From Anodontia alba (Eukaryota; Mollusca; Bivalvia; Lucinida; Lucinidae), in NCBI GenBank assembly GCA_964016985.1, contig OZ024824.1, positions 44,499,168 through 44,563,167 of the forward strand: a stretch of 64,000 bases of DNA. Reading direction: 5' to 3'. Below the pieces are notes generated by a model. It saw only the letters and a list, made by a program, of their open reading frames with translations. It was not told where the DNA came from and searched no databases. Shown one piece after another: positions 33,850-48,745 of this stretch. The stretch's first letter is position 1. Each line of letters opens with the position of its first letter. The position numbers and the translations under genes were made by a program.

Positions 33850-34673
33850 TAGTGCTTGGTACTTCCTGCAATTACCGTTGGTTATGGAAAGAAGCCGAAA
33901 AACTGATAACAGGTCGACTTGGAATTAAAAAAAAAAAAACAAACAAAAAAAAACAACAACAACTTCTGGTTAATACCGATGCCAAAAGATTTTTATTTTA
34001 AATCATTATTTGCAATTAATATATTACATGCATAATTTTAATTTTATCGAGCCTCTCCAAATAAAAATGAGTGTATCTGAAATGAGTTATAATTAATATT
34101 CACGCCCTTGTGGTAATGTAACCAACGTACTCAGATCAGTCCGTGCAACCGCACAGTCTGATCTTAGTCTACACGATTCGTTAGTATTATATATAGACCT
34201 CAACATCATATTAGCGACTGGCATAGACCCTGATCAGCTGTACGGACTGATTTGGATCTATACTGGTCACAGAGGTAATAAGATCCGCCGATTTCTATTT
34301 GGAATGTCTCAGTTATATTTTGTTTTTGCACAGCGTCCTAAGAGCTAGAATAAGACTTGATAAAATCTAACTCCGCATAAACTTGAAAAATTCTGCTTCA
34401 TAAAAATGCATTTTTATCATTCGACACGGGGATCGTATATTTGGCTCTTTTATGAGCAACAGTGATATACTAACAACTCCTTGTTTATAAGCGTCCCCTG
34501 CGCTGAACAATTTTGACGGGAATTTACCCAGTGACCTTAAGATCACTGATTTGCCATATTTCATTCTTAAATATGTTTTCCTGATAAAATGTGACTGTGA
34601 TATTGGCTTTCTCCTAAAAAAATCTGTGGACAAGGAAGATAAAAAGCGGTGCTCCTCTACCTTCAGTCTCCAC

Positions 34674-34704
<31 letters not shown>

Positions 34705-34900
34705 CGTTTTGGCAGTTTTCAAGAGTTATTGCGACCTATTGACTATCTATTAGCATTTGTTATAAAAAATTAAGCAAAATATTTAACAGGTTTACAACGT
34801 CATTATTTATGCGATTAGATTTTCCATAAACGGGTCCGTTTTACGGTCCGCATTACGAAACCAATCCTATACTTTTTCAAATATACTGAAAAATTTACCA
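33850..34900. other. Upstream of MTF1 exon 1; no gene seen
   Basis: Possible promoter or 5' UTR territory. It contains an A/C-rich tract (33930-33965), a diverged gcaaacagtg-type repeat pair at 34135-34270 (gatcagtccgtgcaaccgca) and an (ATA)n run at 34676-34702. No TATA box or CpG-rich block can be singled out. Confidence 0.4.
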
Positions 34901-34929
34901 CCAAGAAAAGAAAATTTTCAGAAAAAAAT

Positions 34930-35050
34930 TCTGACATTTTTCATACTTCTGTTCAAAACATAAATTGTGGCTACTCGTAAGAACCGCCTCTGTACGAGTA
35001 CCCACAATCTATATTTTTTAGCAGAAATAAGAAAAATAATGTATACTCCT
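34930..35050. repeat. Palindromic MITE family P1, degraded
   Basis: ttgtggctactcgtaagaac with ctgtacgagtacccacaatc and a ttttagcagaaataagaaaa arm. Confidence 0.65.
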
Positions 35051-36049
35051 GTAAACCCCAGTTTTACTAAATAAAAGTGGGTTTTAAGGGGTCAACATTA
35101 TATAGGCATGTTTTCGTGATGTCACCACAAAACGGCATCATACCTCTTCCTTTATGTAGGTAGTGAGAAGAAACTTTTTGGTATGGTGAGTCTTTCTTCA
35201 TATACTCATACAGCAAACATAAATTCCACAGACAGAAAGTTTTGACAAAAAGGTAGTGGATTAGTGAGTACGTGACAATAAGCACTGTGCAAATAAATAT
35301 GGCGTGTTATGATATAATTTGGGGTCCAGCAAATAAACAACGTTACAACAACATTGCTTTAACGTCGTTGTAAGGTCTCGAATTTACAAAATTTGGTGGC
35401 TGAGAACTTAAGCCTTACACTCTGAATTTACGTAAAAAATGAACTTATATGGGTTACGGTTCGATTTGATTTGAGTACGAATTGACTGCTAGTGGTTTTA
35501 AGATGATTTGGATATGAATTGACATGATTAAAGTTATCGTCGATTCAGCCTATAGAAAATTGCATGCTAAACACTTACGTGTATACGTAGAATATTCTCT
35601 TCTGATAAGTAACATGTTTTTTTTTTTTTTTTTTTTTTTTTTTCATTTCAATAGCCCTAATTAATCATAAGAGAATTTTACAGCGACGAAATCTCGGAAT
35701 GCCAGTGACAAACACTCCGAATGATTTATTTCTTTACATTTTCCTGTCAGTCGCCCAACTATCATCTAAAAGGGGAATGCTTGCAGGATTTTACTGTGAC
35801 ACGGTGCTGCTGGTTTAAATTTGGACATGAACAGATGGGGATATTATCTAGCATGGCGATGCCTTACGATGCACGTCAGTTTTATTGTAAAACTGCGAGT
35901 TTATCTTGGATTATCTAGATCAAGCAGTGCAGGACCTCATAGACCTACATTGCAGTCAAAGCTGACAAAGACGTATAAACTTTATCTACGTAGAATATTA
36001 TATTTGCTGGTCCCCTATAGCAGTCACTCTCTCCATCTGTCAGTCCATC

Positions 36050-36990
36050 CATCCACCTTTTTCTCTTAGCCGTATGGCCCGTCACGTTTGGCATAGGGTA
36101 ATCAAATTTGGTGTGTGGGCACATCTTGTAAATACATGGCATCACATACCATAAGCAGGCTACTGTGAATTATGTTTTGACCTCTGATCTACATTAAAGA
36201 TTTTTTCTCCAGTACAAATTTTCTGTACTGTTTGGCCAGGGTTTAACAAATTTTATGTATGGGTACACTAGTGAAGTTGCCGAATCGGATTACTGATTTA
36301 GGCATAAAATAAGCAGGCCACTATTGACCTATGGCATATTTTACAGAAAAAAAATACAAAAACAAACTTACATGCCGGGGTTATATGCCATGTATTTTAT
36401 AGTCTAGAGTGATCAAATATGGTTTGGGGAACATCACATGAAAACACTGTATCAGATACCATATTGTCTCTATGATCTATATTTTGACCTCTGACCTATA
36501 TTACACAAAACATCTCTTAGGCTCAACTCTGTACTGTAAAACAAAATCAGCAAAAAACAACTTGATGGGCCATTAAAACTGTTTACAAGCAATAATCTTC
36601 CGACAGGGGAATACTTCCGACAGGGGAATTTAAATTCTCTTTGGTCTTTGTAGCAATAACAGTAGGAAGTTAACCGTTGCAAAGGGATATGTTCCGGAGA
36701 AAAAAAAGAATACTTTAGAAAACAAAATCTGAATTGTACTTCTGTACTGTTTTTCTTAAGCTGCGCATGGATGCATTAACTGAACTTATTTGTTGTGTAC
36801 CATAAATAGGTCATAATGGCCTCTGTCCTACATGATATATAAAAAAATAACTTAACGTTATATTTTCTATAATGTATGGCATATGACGATCAAATGTGGC
36901 ATAAGGACACATCTCTTGAAGCTGGTTCGTCACATTACACAAGCAAATCATTTTGATATAGATATACGGACTGGTGAGCCACATTACAAA
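36050..36990. repeat. Diverged tandem repeat, units of about 170-220 bp
   Basis: Recurring words: catgtggtgatcaaatttgg-like stretches, ggacacatct, gacctctgatctacat, ctgtactgtttggcc. About four to five old units. 36996-37034 is an (AATA)n run. Confidence 0.6.
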
Positions 36991-37223
36991 ATAAAATGAA
37001 TGAATAAATAAATAAATAAATAAATAAATAAAGTATCAATATGCGAAAACATGTATCTGCGCAGGCTAATCATAATTCTTTGTCCACATGAAGAAACTTT
37101 GCATCTTCGGTTATACAAAATGATGATTCTGATCAGTCTGCATGACTGTGCAGGCTGCTCTGAATTTTCTCTGGGTGCACATGTCCGAAGAGATGTTTTG
37201 TGACGGGTCGGATCAAATAATCA

Positions 37224-38939
<1,716 letters not shown>

Positions 38940-39034
<95 letters not shown>
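38940..39034. repeat. (TA)n microsatellite, right part
   Basis: About 95 bp of TA resuming immediately after the transposon. Confidence 0.98.
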
Positions 39035-39044
39035 TGTGACACCT

Positions 39045-39185
39045 CATTTTGTGGACACCCTCCTTTTCTGAGTATTACGCACAGATCTTCCTGGGAAGAA
39101 ACCAGTACTAAGCAATGTGGACAGGATAAAGTGTCATGCTCAAGGACACAACACTTGGTGCTCGCTGGTGTCCAACCGACCGCCA
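39045..39185 (-). mobile_element. SINE body fragment, family S3
   Basis: Shares ttcctgggaagaaaccagta, ctaagcaatgtgga and tgctcaagga with the SINE at 56640 but lacks the tRNA-like head. Confidence 0.65.
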
Positions 39186-39196
39186 ACTGGCTATCT

Positions 39197-41755
39197 ATCT
39201 ATCGATACTGCGTCACCCTCATCACTGAGTATTATGCGCAGGGATGCGTGCGTGAGAATAAAAAGTAAAGAAAAAATATAGTGAGGGCAAAAAGAGTGAT
39301 AGAGAAGAATGAAAAAAGATGATAGTGTTTAGGTGTTAGTATGAATGAGATCTAAAAGCAGATTAAAAACATTTTTACTTTCTATGGCCTTAAGTGATTG
39401 ATCTTGCTCACTTCTCTCTTAAAGGAGTCAAGATCTCTTAAGAATACAATATCTACTGGGAGCCTATTCCATAAAACAACAGTCATGGGAAAGAACGAAA
39501 ACCTGTAGTAATCTGCAGAGGCATATACCTGGCAGAAACTAAGGGGATTATTAAGGCTGTGGCAAGTGATCTTCTTGGGCCGCTCAAAATATGAAGGCAT
39601 CGGCACTGCATCAATGCCATACTGTATTTTGTAAAACATCGCGAGGCGCGAGTCATAGCGACGGTTTTCAAGGGACGCCAATCGAGGTTGCCCAGCATCG
39701 CAGAAACACTATCATAGGAGGAGTATCTATTTGTAACCCACCGTGTGGAGCCCTCCTTTGCACCATTTGGTCTATATTTTTCTTGGTAAAAGGGCTCCAC
39801 ACGGTGGAGGCATATTCAACTTTGGGTCTAACAAATGTTTTATAGGCTAATTCTTTGACTGGCTGATTTTCGGTTTTTACATTTCTTTTAACAAAGCCTA
39901 AAGTTTGATTAGCCTTAGTGACAATTTCATTAATATGTGTATTCCAGGTCAGGTCTTTGGAAATACTTACCCCTAGGTAGCGTGCACTATCAACAGACTC
40001 CAATATCTCACCATGGAGGGTATACTGGGAGTGGATAAGCTGTCTAGTTCTGTCAATGTGCAGAACTTGACATTTACTTGGATTAAATTCCATGTCCCAG
40101 GTTCGTTCCCATTTTTGTAGGGTGTTAAGATCATTTTGGAGAATGCGACTGTCATTTTGATTTGTCACAGTGAGGTAAACTGCAGTATCATCCGCAAATA
40201 AACTGACCTGAGACCGAATGTTTTCTGGAAGGTCATTAATGTAAAGCAAGAAGAGAAGTGGGCCCAAGTACTGAGCCTTGTGGGTACTTCTGATGAACAT
40301 TCCCCCTCAAGCACTACAGACTGGGTTCGACCCCCCTAAGAAAGAGCTAATCCATTTGAGAGCTTTTCCTTTAATTCCTTTAATGCCGTAAGAAGAAAGT
40401 TTAAAAAGCAGTTTCAAGTGGTTCACCTTGTCGAAAGCCTTGCTAAAATCGAGCAAGACTAAATCAACTTGGTGACCATGTGAAAGGTTTCTGCCTAACT
40501 CCTCAACTAGTTCTATTAACTGTGTTTCGCAAGAACGTTTCTCACGAAAACATGCTGTAATCCATAAAGTATATCATTACCATTCAGATGCCGAGCAAGA
40601 TTAGAAGCGACAATGTGCTCCATGGCCTTACACAAAATACAGGTCAAGGATATTGGCCTGTAGTTTGCAGGATCACATTTATCGCCTTTTTTTGAAAAGA
40701 GGACAAACTCTTGCTTTTGTCCAATCTTTTGGCAGTTGGCCTGTTTCAAGTGACTTCTCGAAGATAGCGTTTATCACAGGGGTTATCGCTTTTCTCAATT
40801 CCTTTAAAACAATAGGTTTAATATCATCCGGACCAGCAGCTTTATCTACCTTTAGATTAGACAACAATTTCAAAATTCCGTTTTCATCAGTCCTGATTTC
40901 TGGCATGAGAGGATATTTACATTTCAGATTTTGCGGAATATTTTCGAACAATTCCTGGATTTTGTCAATACAAAGCTGGCCCAAACGCAAGGGAGATAAC
41001 TGAGAAAATACAGACTGAAACTGTAAATTTAGAAGGGTGGCTTTAGCTTTATTTTCAGTGACCAAGGTGTTTTCTTTTTTATCAAAAGGTGATGAGATAC
41101 CCTGTGAGTCTTGTCTTGCATTCTTTATAAGGGGGTAAAGCTTCTTTGGTATGAAACCAGAGGGATTTTCTTCTGCACTTTGAGCAGCTAATCCTAAAAA
41201 GTCTTGCAAATAATTGTCATAGGCTGATCTGATTTTAGACTGAACTAGGTACCTTACCTGTTTGAAATGATGTCTGTCCTTGCTTTTCCCTGTCTTCCTC
41301 TGAAGCTGAAAAAGTTTGTCGCGTTTCCGTGCAAGGCGTTTAATTTCTTCGGTAATCCATGGGAGGCTCTTCTTAGTTCCAAACCTTTTAATGGGAACAA
41401 TCTTTGAAATGCCTTGATCTATAGCAGATTTAAACGAATTCCACATTTCTTCTACTGTTTTATTTGAACAATTTCTAATGAGATCAGAGGCAAATACCGA
41501 AATATATTCTCTAAAACTATCCCAGTTGGTTTTCCTATATAGGGGTACAGATCTTGATTCCTGGCGTCCTAATGTAGGTTTGATGTTAACATCTGCGACC
41601 ATAACATCATGGTCAGCAATTCCAGGATAAATTTCAACTTTCTGAACTAAAGTGTGATTTGAAGCCAGGAATAAGTCTAGTACATTATCAAGTCTATTGG
41701 GTTCAGTTACCATTTGGGTGAAACTAAAATCACTGATCAGGGTCATGAAGTCGTC
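39197..41755 (-). pseudogene. 5'-truncated non-LTR retrotransposon (jockey/CR1-like LINE)
   Basis: One degraded ORF2 in four frame segments. It begins inside the endonuclease: FTQMVTEPNRLDNVLDLFL, then GIADHDVMVADV, the C-terminal Asp-His pair of the AP endonuclease. Reverse transcriptase follows: KVDKAAGPDDIKPIVLKEL, ANYRPISLTCILCKAMEHIV, FADDTAVYLTVTNQNDSRIL (FADD catalytic motif), CQVLHIDRTRQ, and YLGVSISKDLTWNTHINEI. The tail SRLAMFYKIQYG and VLWNRLPVDIV matches the LINE C-terminus. Frameshifts fall near 40680, 40550, 40300 and 39690. The 3' end has a (gata)n run at 39198-39212, typical of this group. The first part of the endonuclease is absent. Confidence 0.93.
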
Positions 41756-42852
41756 ATACAGACTAACATACAGGCTAACTCATGATCTTGAACCCGACGC
41801 TTAACCACTCCACCACAGTGCTCCACGACTGTAATGTACTGTAAGGCTTTTCATTTACTCTGGGATACAGTAGAATTAGCCATGAGTATTCGTCTTTGTT
41901 TATTATAGTGATAATTTGATTTTTATGTTTTCGCTTTGATGCATTGACTGAGTTGGGATCCTTTATGCGAACCGAATTTTTATGTATTTATGTATTAAGA
42001 GTAGCATCGGGACCCAGGGTGAAGTTAGCTAGCTATAAATGTGCTTTAATGCCCCCGGTGGTTTGCTCTACCGACCGTTCTAAGGCGGTGGTCCCAGTGT
42101 TAGTCTTACTCCTTGTTGCTTTGTGGTTTATTCTACGAGGCGATTTGTTGCATGTCTTTCCATGTGTCATTTTGTTCTTGTGTTTTTGAGTCCTTTTACT
42201 ATTGCGATTACCTCGCTTGGGGAAGAGAGAGCTTTTCGTACGTTTGTTCGGTTTGTGCTTGTTTAGATTTGTCGGTTTCCTCTTCCTCGTGGGGTCTGGG
42301 AAGGGCTGCGGTTTGTGATTGTGGCACTCCCTGGACTTTTCTCTTACCTTTTTAGACTGCTAAGATAAGATAATATATCATAAGATAAGAAATTTTATTT
42401 TATGACGGCATGACATATATATAACATGCAACATAAGCTCTCAGGAGCTTTTGGCCGTCTATACATATAATGTTTTCAAACACCGGTATAAACATCTGTT
42501 CAAGTTTGATGCAGCATGCTACCAAGCAGGTCAAGCAAGTAGAATCGGAAACTATCAAAATGCGCATCAAGAAGACGATGACTTACTCTATGGTGTCGAC
42601 GACAGGTAATAGACAGGTAACAGGTAATAGAAAGCGGGCAATATACAATATAATACATATATCGTAGATAATGATGAATAATTTAAGCCTAACTAAGATT
42701 CAATTCGTACTTGTAATATAAGATATAAAACCAGCACAATACTCATATAGTCAACCAGAGAAAGGTCAGCAGAGGTGATTGGGTGGGGCCATACCTACCA
42801 GAGCTGACAAAACCCGGTTGATAAAAGCATATAATCGACATAAGCCTAACTG

Positions 42853-42890
<38 letters not shown>

Positions 42891-43430
42891 AAACAAACAA
42901 AAACAAACAAACCAAAAACAAACAACAAGAACACAGGTTAATACTAAAACACTAAACTAATTAAAATTGAGAACTAGAACACAAAATTACAGCACGTGAT
43001 AAGCTAATGGTAAAGCAACCTAAAGCTACAAAAAGCAGCATAGCATACATGCCATATCTCACACTGTGAGATAAAATCTCACAGAATTTGGCCCATCTGG
43101 AAGGCATTTCCCATAAAAATTCAAATCTCAAAAAATTTTCAGACCATTTTACGGCAGATTTTATGAAGAAATAAACATAAATCACACACTGTTGTGTTTT
43201 CACAAGTTTCTTACATTAAAAAAATGACTTCAGACTATATAGAGGGAGCTCCTAAGTGATGCTTAAGATAATTTCACAGAATTTTGTCAACTCTCCCTTA
43301 AATTTTTGCCTTATCTCAGATTTTAGTCCACAGTTTATGGCATGTATGGCATGGTGTAACAGGTAAGAATAGTGATACGACTCAAAACTGAGCAAAGAAA
43401 AATGCACACAAAATCATACAAGTACTGGAT
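41756..43430. other. Region between the LINE and RPS4; no gene seen
   Basis: 41760-41825 has a tRNA-like SINE head on the minus strand (cttgaacccgacgcttaacc). 42855-42930 is an A-rich run followed by (aaac)n. 43045-43350 is bounded by inverted catacatgccata / tatggcatgtatg words, probably a MITE. The frames are low complexity. Confidence 0.5.
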
Positions 43431-43589
43431 AAGTTGATCAAATTAGTACTCAAACATCATCTGGTAGGACATTGTGGATTGCTCTGCAGTATTTGCCTGA
43501 ATACCTCTGACTTGTCAGTTCTGCCAGTCGTTGTGTGGTGCTCCCTCGAGGAGGAACATATTAAAACAGAACAGAATAGAGTGTGGGAA

Positions 43590-43640
43590 TTTACCCAACT
43601 TCCGGTTTTGAATCCCTTTTCCGAATACTATCCCAACATG
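43590..43640 (+). promoter_or_regulatory. RPS4: Probable RPS4 core promoter with TOP start and exon 1
   Basis: An ETS/GABP-like site acttccgg (43599-43606) precedes a pyrimidine-rich cccttttccg tract (about 43614-43623) and a short leader ending aacATG|gtaggc. A C/T-rich start and an exon 1 that stops right after ATG are hallmarks of ribosomal protein S4 genes in animals. The phase-0 junction ATG|GGT fits exon 2. The donor (gtaggc) is weaker than usual, and the link is by context only. Confidence 0.6.
43638..43640 (+). CDS. RPS4: RPS4 exon 1 coding part (start codon only)
   Basis: Single ATG followed at once by a GT donor. Joining to 49549 gives [13 protein letters not shown], against the usual MARGPKKHLKRL of S4. 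Inferred, since no other ATG|GT with a TOP-like leader was noticed upstream. Confidence 0.58.
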
Positions 43641-44004
43641 GTAGGCAAAGTTGATTATTCAGTTAAAATCAATCACCATCTATACTTTGAATATTAAAAT
43701 GAATTAATAAGTAGCACACACGAACACAGCCGCAAATACCCTTTCCATCTGTCACTCGATTTACATTTCCAGATTTGTTTTTCGACCAATTAAACGGTTT
43801 TCATCGACGTACCTACTATTTTAGTAGGTTACTTTTAGCTGTGCATTCCCGGTTACTTTAAAACTAGACAATTTTATTTGACAGGCTGCAGTATACAAAG
43901 TTCTAGTTCCCAACCAACCTGCTGCTCAACTTACTGTTCCCTGTCATTATTCACTGTCGATCGGAGATAGATTCTGATTCTGGACCAACCTTTCCAGGCA
44001 AAAG

Positions 44005-44252
44005 CACACATACTTGGGGTCAGTAGGGCAGTGCAGGCCCAAAAAATATCTTGTAATTATTTTTTCTCTAATTATTTTTGTATTTTAGTACAACAGAACC
44101 ACTGCTGATAAAATATATTCTGAAAAGGTTCTAAAAAACATAATATTTCTCGCAAATTTCTGTTGTACTAAAATACAAAAATAACTAGAGAAAAAATAAT
44201 TACAAGATATTTTTTTGGGCCTGCACTGCCCTACTGACCCCAAGTATCTGTG
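44005..44252. mobile_element. Foldback hAT-type MITE, 8-bp TSD
   Basis: Arms of about 85 bp (ggggtcagtagggcagtgca, aaaatatcttgtaattattt) with ends CACACATACTTGGGG and its near-complement. Flanked by ggcaaaag on both sides (43997-44004, 44253-44260). Lies in RPS4 intron 1. Confidence 0.88.
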
Positions 44253-44554
44253 GGCAAAAGGCGGTTGTGTCAGGGTTTTCCGAATCTTTTCCCTTAGAAA
44301 TTTAAGGGGACATGTCTCTTTTGACCCATATTTTATTGAATTATAAGAAGATAGATTTCAGTGGTTGATTGCTTGAATTTTACAGATAATATTGCAAATT
44401 TTAAGGGACATCAGTCAAAGATGAATGTTTAGCTGACATCATAGCCAAAAACGGCCCGTCTCGCGTTTTTGAGGGACAAGGAAAACCCTGTTGTGGGAGG
44501 CTTAGAATCAGATTTATCTGCAACAAACTTCTTCCATAAATTAGGCTGAAAAGT

Positions 44555-44650
44555 GTATCTGAAACAGGACTAGAACACAAAACCTCCTGCTTGCATGTCC
44601 TGTGCTTGACTGACTTAACTGAGCGGACTCCAACAAATCCCCACACTCAT
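44555..44650 (-). mobile_element. tRNA-like SINE head
   Basis: The complement has ccgctcagttaagtcag (A box-like) and tgtgttctagtcctg (B box-like). Not a valid tRNA. Confidence 0.5.
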
Positions 44651-44789
44651 TAATTTTTATAACCTACTACATAATAGTGCTACAAGGTATGTCATTAGGT
44701 TGGTTGTGTGTGAGTGTGTGTGTGTGTCTCTGGTTGGTCCATATTTACGTCGTCTGTATTTTGGTTTCTGGAGGATATTAAACTTGATA

Positions 44790-45007
44790 CAGTTGGGCAA
44801 GGCCTGCTATCCTTGTAGTGGGTAAGGGTAGAGGGGGAATGTTTTTATTTCTTCTGTTTCTTCACTTTCATTCCTGTTCCTCTTTCTTCCCTGTCCCTCT
44901 CTTTCATCTCCTCTACTCTCTCTTCTATCTCTTTTCTCCCTTTCTCTGGGAGACGACACAAAATGACCCTCAAGGGTTGACGTGTCGTTAAACCCCAACA
45001 CAATCAA
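44790..45007 (+). mobile_element. SINE family S2, 11-bp TSD
   Basis: Runs cagttgggcaaggcc to gttaaaccccaacacaatca with a CT-rich middle. Flanked by taaacttgata (44779-44789, 45008-45018). 5'-truncated relative to the copy at 48317. Confidence 0.9.
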
Positions 45008-45130
45008 TAAACTTGATAAGTGAATATGGGTGAGTGAATATCCATGGCTTTTCACCAAACTTGGTATGTGCATTGATGTTGTTGAGATGTGGTTTTGGAT
45101 TTCTAAAGGGCAAATTTTGTTAATTTTTGA

Positions 45131-45769
45131 GGGGTGGTTGGCTGAGGCAAAGGTGTTGTGTAGCTGGTGTCACCGGGGCTTACAATTGGGCAAATCCCAG
45201 TCTTCGCGAAAACTGCAGGACTGTCTGACAAAACCGGCAAATTTTCGTTCTGTCCTGCAAAAAATTTCGGTCTGTCTGACAGCTGTCCTGCAACACTTTT
45301 CAATCGCCAAATTTTAATAAAAGACATTTTTTCATTTTTTTTTTAAATTTCATTTGCTTTTGCCATCACTTTTTGGGGTAAAAAGGCACTAAAACAGTAT
45401 CATCTGAAGACTAAAATTAAATCTTCTAATCCAAAATTGTTATCAGTTGAAACCAAAATTTGTCTGTCCTGCTGATTTTCCCTCTGTCCTGGAGAAAATT
45501 TCTGTCTGACTGACAGCCGTCCTGTAGTGCTTCAAAAGTTTTCGCGAAGACTGAAATCCTGCTGTTTTTGCAGCAGTTAAGGGTAGAGGGGGAAAGTATT
45601 TCTTTCTTCTTTTTCTTCACTTTCAGTCATTTTCCTCTTTCTCCCCTGTCCCTCATTCATCTCCTCTACTTACTATCTCTTCTGTCACTCTACTCCCTTT
45701 TCTCTGGGAGACCACACAAAATGAGCCACAAGGGTTGCCGTGTTGTCACACTTCTACACAATCATCCAG
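45131..45769 (+). mobile_element. SINE family S2 split by a later insertion, 13-bp TSD
   Basis: Same S2 body, flanked by tgttaatttttga (45118-45130, 45770-45782). Interrupted by the element at 45198-45553. Confidence 0.9.
45198..45553. mobile_element. TIR element inside the S2 SINE, 6-bp TSD
   Basis: Ends CAGTCTTCGCGAAAAC / GTTTTCGCGAAGACTG are perfect 16-bp inverted repeats. Target duplication aaatcc (45192-45197, 45554-45559). The interior has inverted blocks of tgtctgacagctgtcctg. Confidence 0.92.
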
Positions 45770-45841
45770 TGTTAATTTTTGACAGAGTTCGCTGCACCCT
45801 CGGACCTAATAATGCCCGGACTTGTCACTAACAGAACTGCC

Positions 45842-46301
45842 AAAATATGTTGTCGTGGCTTGATTTTAGCGCTATTTTACAGCACTATGGTCATTAAAAA
45901 TTATTTTGGATAATAGCTGAAGTTGTAATATATTGTTTTTAATAGGTTTGATCATTTTGGATAATAACTGAAGTTGTAATAAATTGTTTTTAATAGGTTT
46001 GATCGAAAAATGTTAAGACTAAATTAATTAGATTGAATTTATAACTTCATTTTGGACAAATTTCTGGTGATTTTCTGCTAAAAGTGCCGAAAATAGCTAA
46101 AATGGGTACCTAGTTTTCTCGTTGATGTTTACAAAAACTGTTGATTTTTCCTTAAATATAATGCTGCAGTCTTACAGGTAATATTTTGACCTATTGTTTT
46201 TTGAAAACAAATCTGAGATATTTGGAAAAAAATAAGTGAAATATGAGCATTTAAATTTCATCATACAAAATTATGAAAACTCAGCCACGACAACATATTT
46301 C
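45842..46301. mobile_element. MITE with AAATATGTTGTCGTGGCT ends
   Basis: 18-bp perfect inverted ends. Includes a 51-bp internal tandem duplication (45905-45955 and 45956-46006; ggataatagctgaagttgta). Confidence 0.85.
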
Positions 46302-48306
46302 CAACAAATACAATACCTGTACCGTAGTTATTAGTCCAGTGTATATTGGGTCCAAGCTGCACCACAGGATTATATTGTTTTACAATTTTATTTTCCTTTG
46401 AAGTGTTTTATTTTTAGCCAGATCATGTGATAAAATGCTACAAGAGAAAGAAACCAATTTATCAGCCAATCAAATTGCGAGCTTTTTATCTGCTTCATAC
46501 ATGACTGTGTAAACAGGGTTCAGCTTAGGCACTCCAAGGGAACATTATATGACATGCTTAGTAATGAGAGACTGCATGTGTCAGCATGTATAGACCACTC
46601 TAAACATAATAGTTATAAATGCATCGCACAATAAAATCATTTGGAACCTCTCGGTCTTTGACTGAGAGTAGTCATTCTGGTATAGTTGGCATTGTGTTTT
46701 TTTATGTTTATCGGACAGTGAAATGGCCAATGTTTTATCAGAAGCAGCATTCCCATTCACGTACTGCAGTACGTGATTCATGTAGAGAATCTGCCACGAG
46801 CGTACAGAATTGTTGGTATCTACGTACACAAACGTACAAAAAAATTGGTGCACGTATAAATTGCAACATGCGTACGTCCTACTGAGTCAGTTTCCGCTCA
46901 TTAGCATATCCTTTTAAATATTAATAAAGCATCGAAACACTGCGGTTGCTGGCGGACAATAACGAATGCGTGCGACCAGTGCACTGGAACGGATCGAGGA
47001 TCGTTACGGGGATCACGGAATGTATTTATATTCTTACTGAGAGGGATAAGATTATTGTTCATTGGTTATTGTGTATGACCTTTTTTGCATTATCCAATCA
47101 CTGACGACCATTATATTGTATCGCGGTTCAGTGGGCACTTCTTTTTCTCCGAGTTTCGATACGGCTCGGTTCGCTCAAGTGTATACAAAAGTTGTCAATT
47201 AGATCGGTAATTACTGCATGCAAAAGAAATATTTTGTTTCATTTAGATGAATTTAGGATAGTTGTACTGCTGCAAGACTACTTTAGGCAAGTTTTTAATG
47301 ACTGTTATCAACAGAACATGTACTTATTGCCCTAAAATCTACATGTCATAAGTTTTCGCGACTGCCTAATTTCCCGAAAAAAGTTTAATTATTCAGTCAA
47401 TAAACACTGTTATGAATATTAAAAGCGCTCAGAACTCCCAGGAAAATGTCATACACTCTTTCATAGAATTTCCAATCATTCATGCCATTTTGCAGTAGCG
47501 ATTTTCTATAAAATCAGTATGTCCGGCTCACACTGAACGAAAGGAACAACATTCTGGACAGAACCTGTTTTCGAACATTGTATATTTAGGAAGCTTTAAT
47601 AGTACTTGAAATTGGCTGTTAGTATTAGGTTCTTTTGACTGAAGAATATGTTTTGTAAAAGTGACGTCTTGATATCATGATTGAAGCACAGTTTTCCTTT
47701 TATTTAAAATACTAAGACAAAGTACCTAAAACTGACCACAATGACATTTAAAGTATAAAGTCTTCCCAGTGCTTAACAATGCATTTAATTCCCCCAAAAT
47801 ATGTGTACCCTCAAAAAGTGATCTGTACCCCCAAATGCTAAACCCAAGGGGTACATGTACCCCTAAATCAAAATGTGAGTGGGAATGCTGAGAAGAATAA
47901 GGCAGTTTTCTTTCATCTGAAGTTTATTTTGAGAAGAGATTCTCATTGACTGATCATTTAAATTTCATAACCACAAATATTAATGCACATTTTATCTATC
48001 AACTAGCTTAAAAGTAGGATACAATGGTCATCAATAAAGCCACTATTATGGTTGCGCGCATGCCTGCTGATATCTGAAAAATATCATAGAAACAGTTGTG
48101 TTTATCTTGGAGAAAAGCAGTCAGATTGCTTCTTAATCTGTATTTTTAAACACAAGATAACATTTAAGAGTGAATATTACCCAAAAGGAATTTGTCAAGA
48201 TAAAATTTGGATTGAATCAGTTCGTATCGATGGAACCAGAAATAGTGGCCACATGGCATAACATTTTAATCAGGTGGTCCATAGCCCATATGAAAAACAA
48301 TAATAT
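46302..48306. other. RPS4 intron 1, no gene recognised
   Basis: 46735-46870 has repeated cgtac words; 46925-47000 is locally CG-richer. 47780-47880 carries two near copies of a gtgtaccccc(c/t)aaa word. Nothing codes convincingly. Confidence 0.5.
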
Positions 48307-48316
48307 TAATGTGGTC

Positions 48317-48589
48317 GGGTGTGGCGAAAGTGTTGTGTATCTTACGTCACTGGGGCATCCAATTGATATTGGCTTACAGTTGGGCAAGGCTTGCTATCCT
48401 TGTAGCAGGTAAGGTCAGAAGGGAATGTTTTTATTTCTTTGTTTCTTTACTACTTTCATGCCTGTTCTTTCATCCCGGTCCCTCTCTTTCATCTCCTCTG
48501 CTATCTCTTCTATTTTCTCCCTCTCTCAGTGAGGCAACGCAAAATGACTCGCAAGGGTTGACGTGTCATTAAACCCCAACACAATCAAA
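48317..48589 (+). mobile_element. SINE family S2, longest copy, 10-bp TSD
   Basis: Starts gggtgtggcgaaagtgttgt, continues cactggggcatcc, cagttgggcaaggc, a CT-rich stretch, and ends gttgacgtgtcattaaaccc. Flanked by taatgtggtc (48307-48316, 48590-48599). Confidence 0.9.
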
Positions 48590-48745
48590 TAATGTGGTCT
48601 ATAATGATGCGATCTGCAGGACAAGGATTAAGTAGTAAGCATTAAAGTTTTTTTAAAAAAGAAAAAAAAAAAAGCGGGGCAGAAACAGGATGAAAAAAAA
48701 ATTTCCTTGATTCTAGGTTACATACCCTATAATATGATGCATAGT

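Noticed and set aside
47130..47180. Alternative RPS4 transcription start (cttctttttctccgag)
   Set aside because: Pyrimidine-rich, but no ATG followed by a donor lies downstream before exon 2; the 43.6-kb site fits better.
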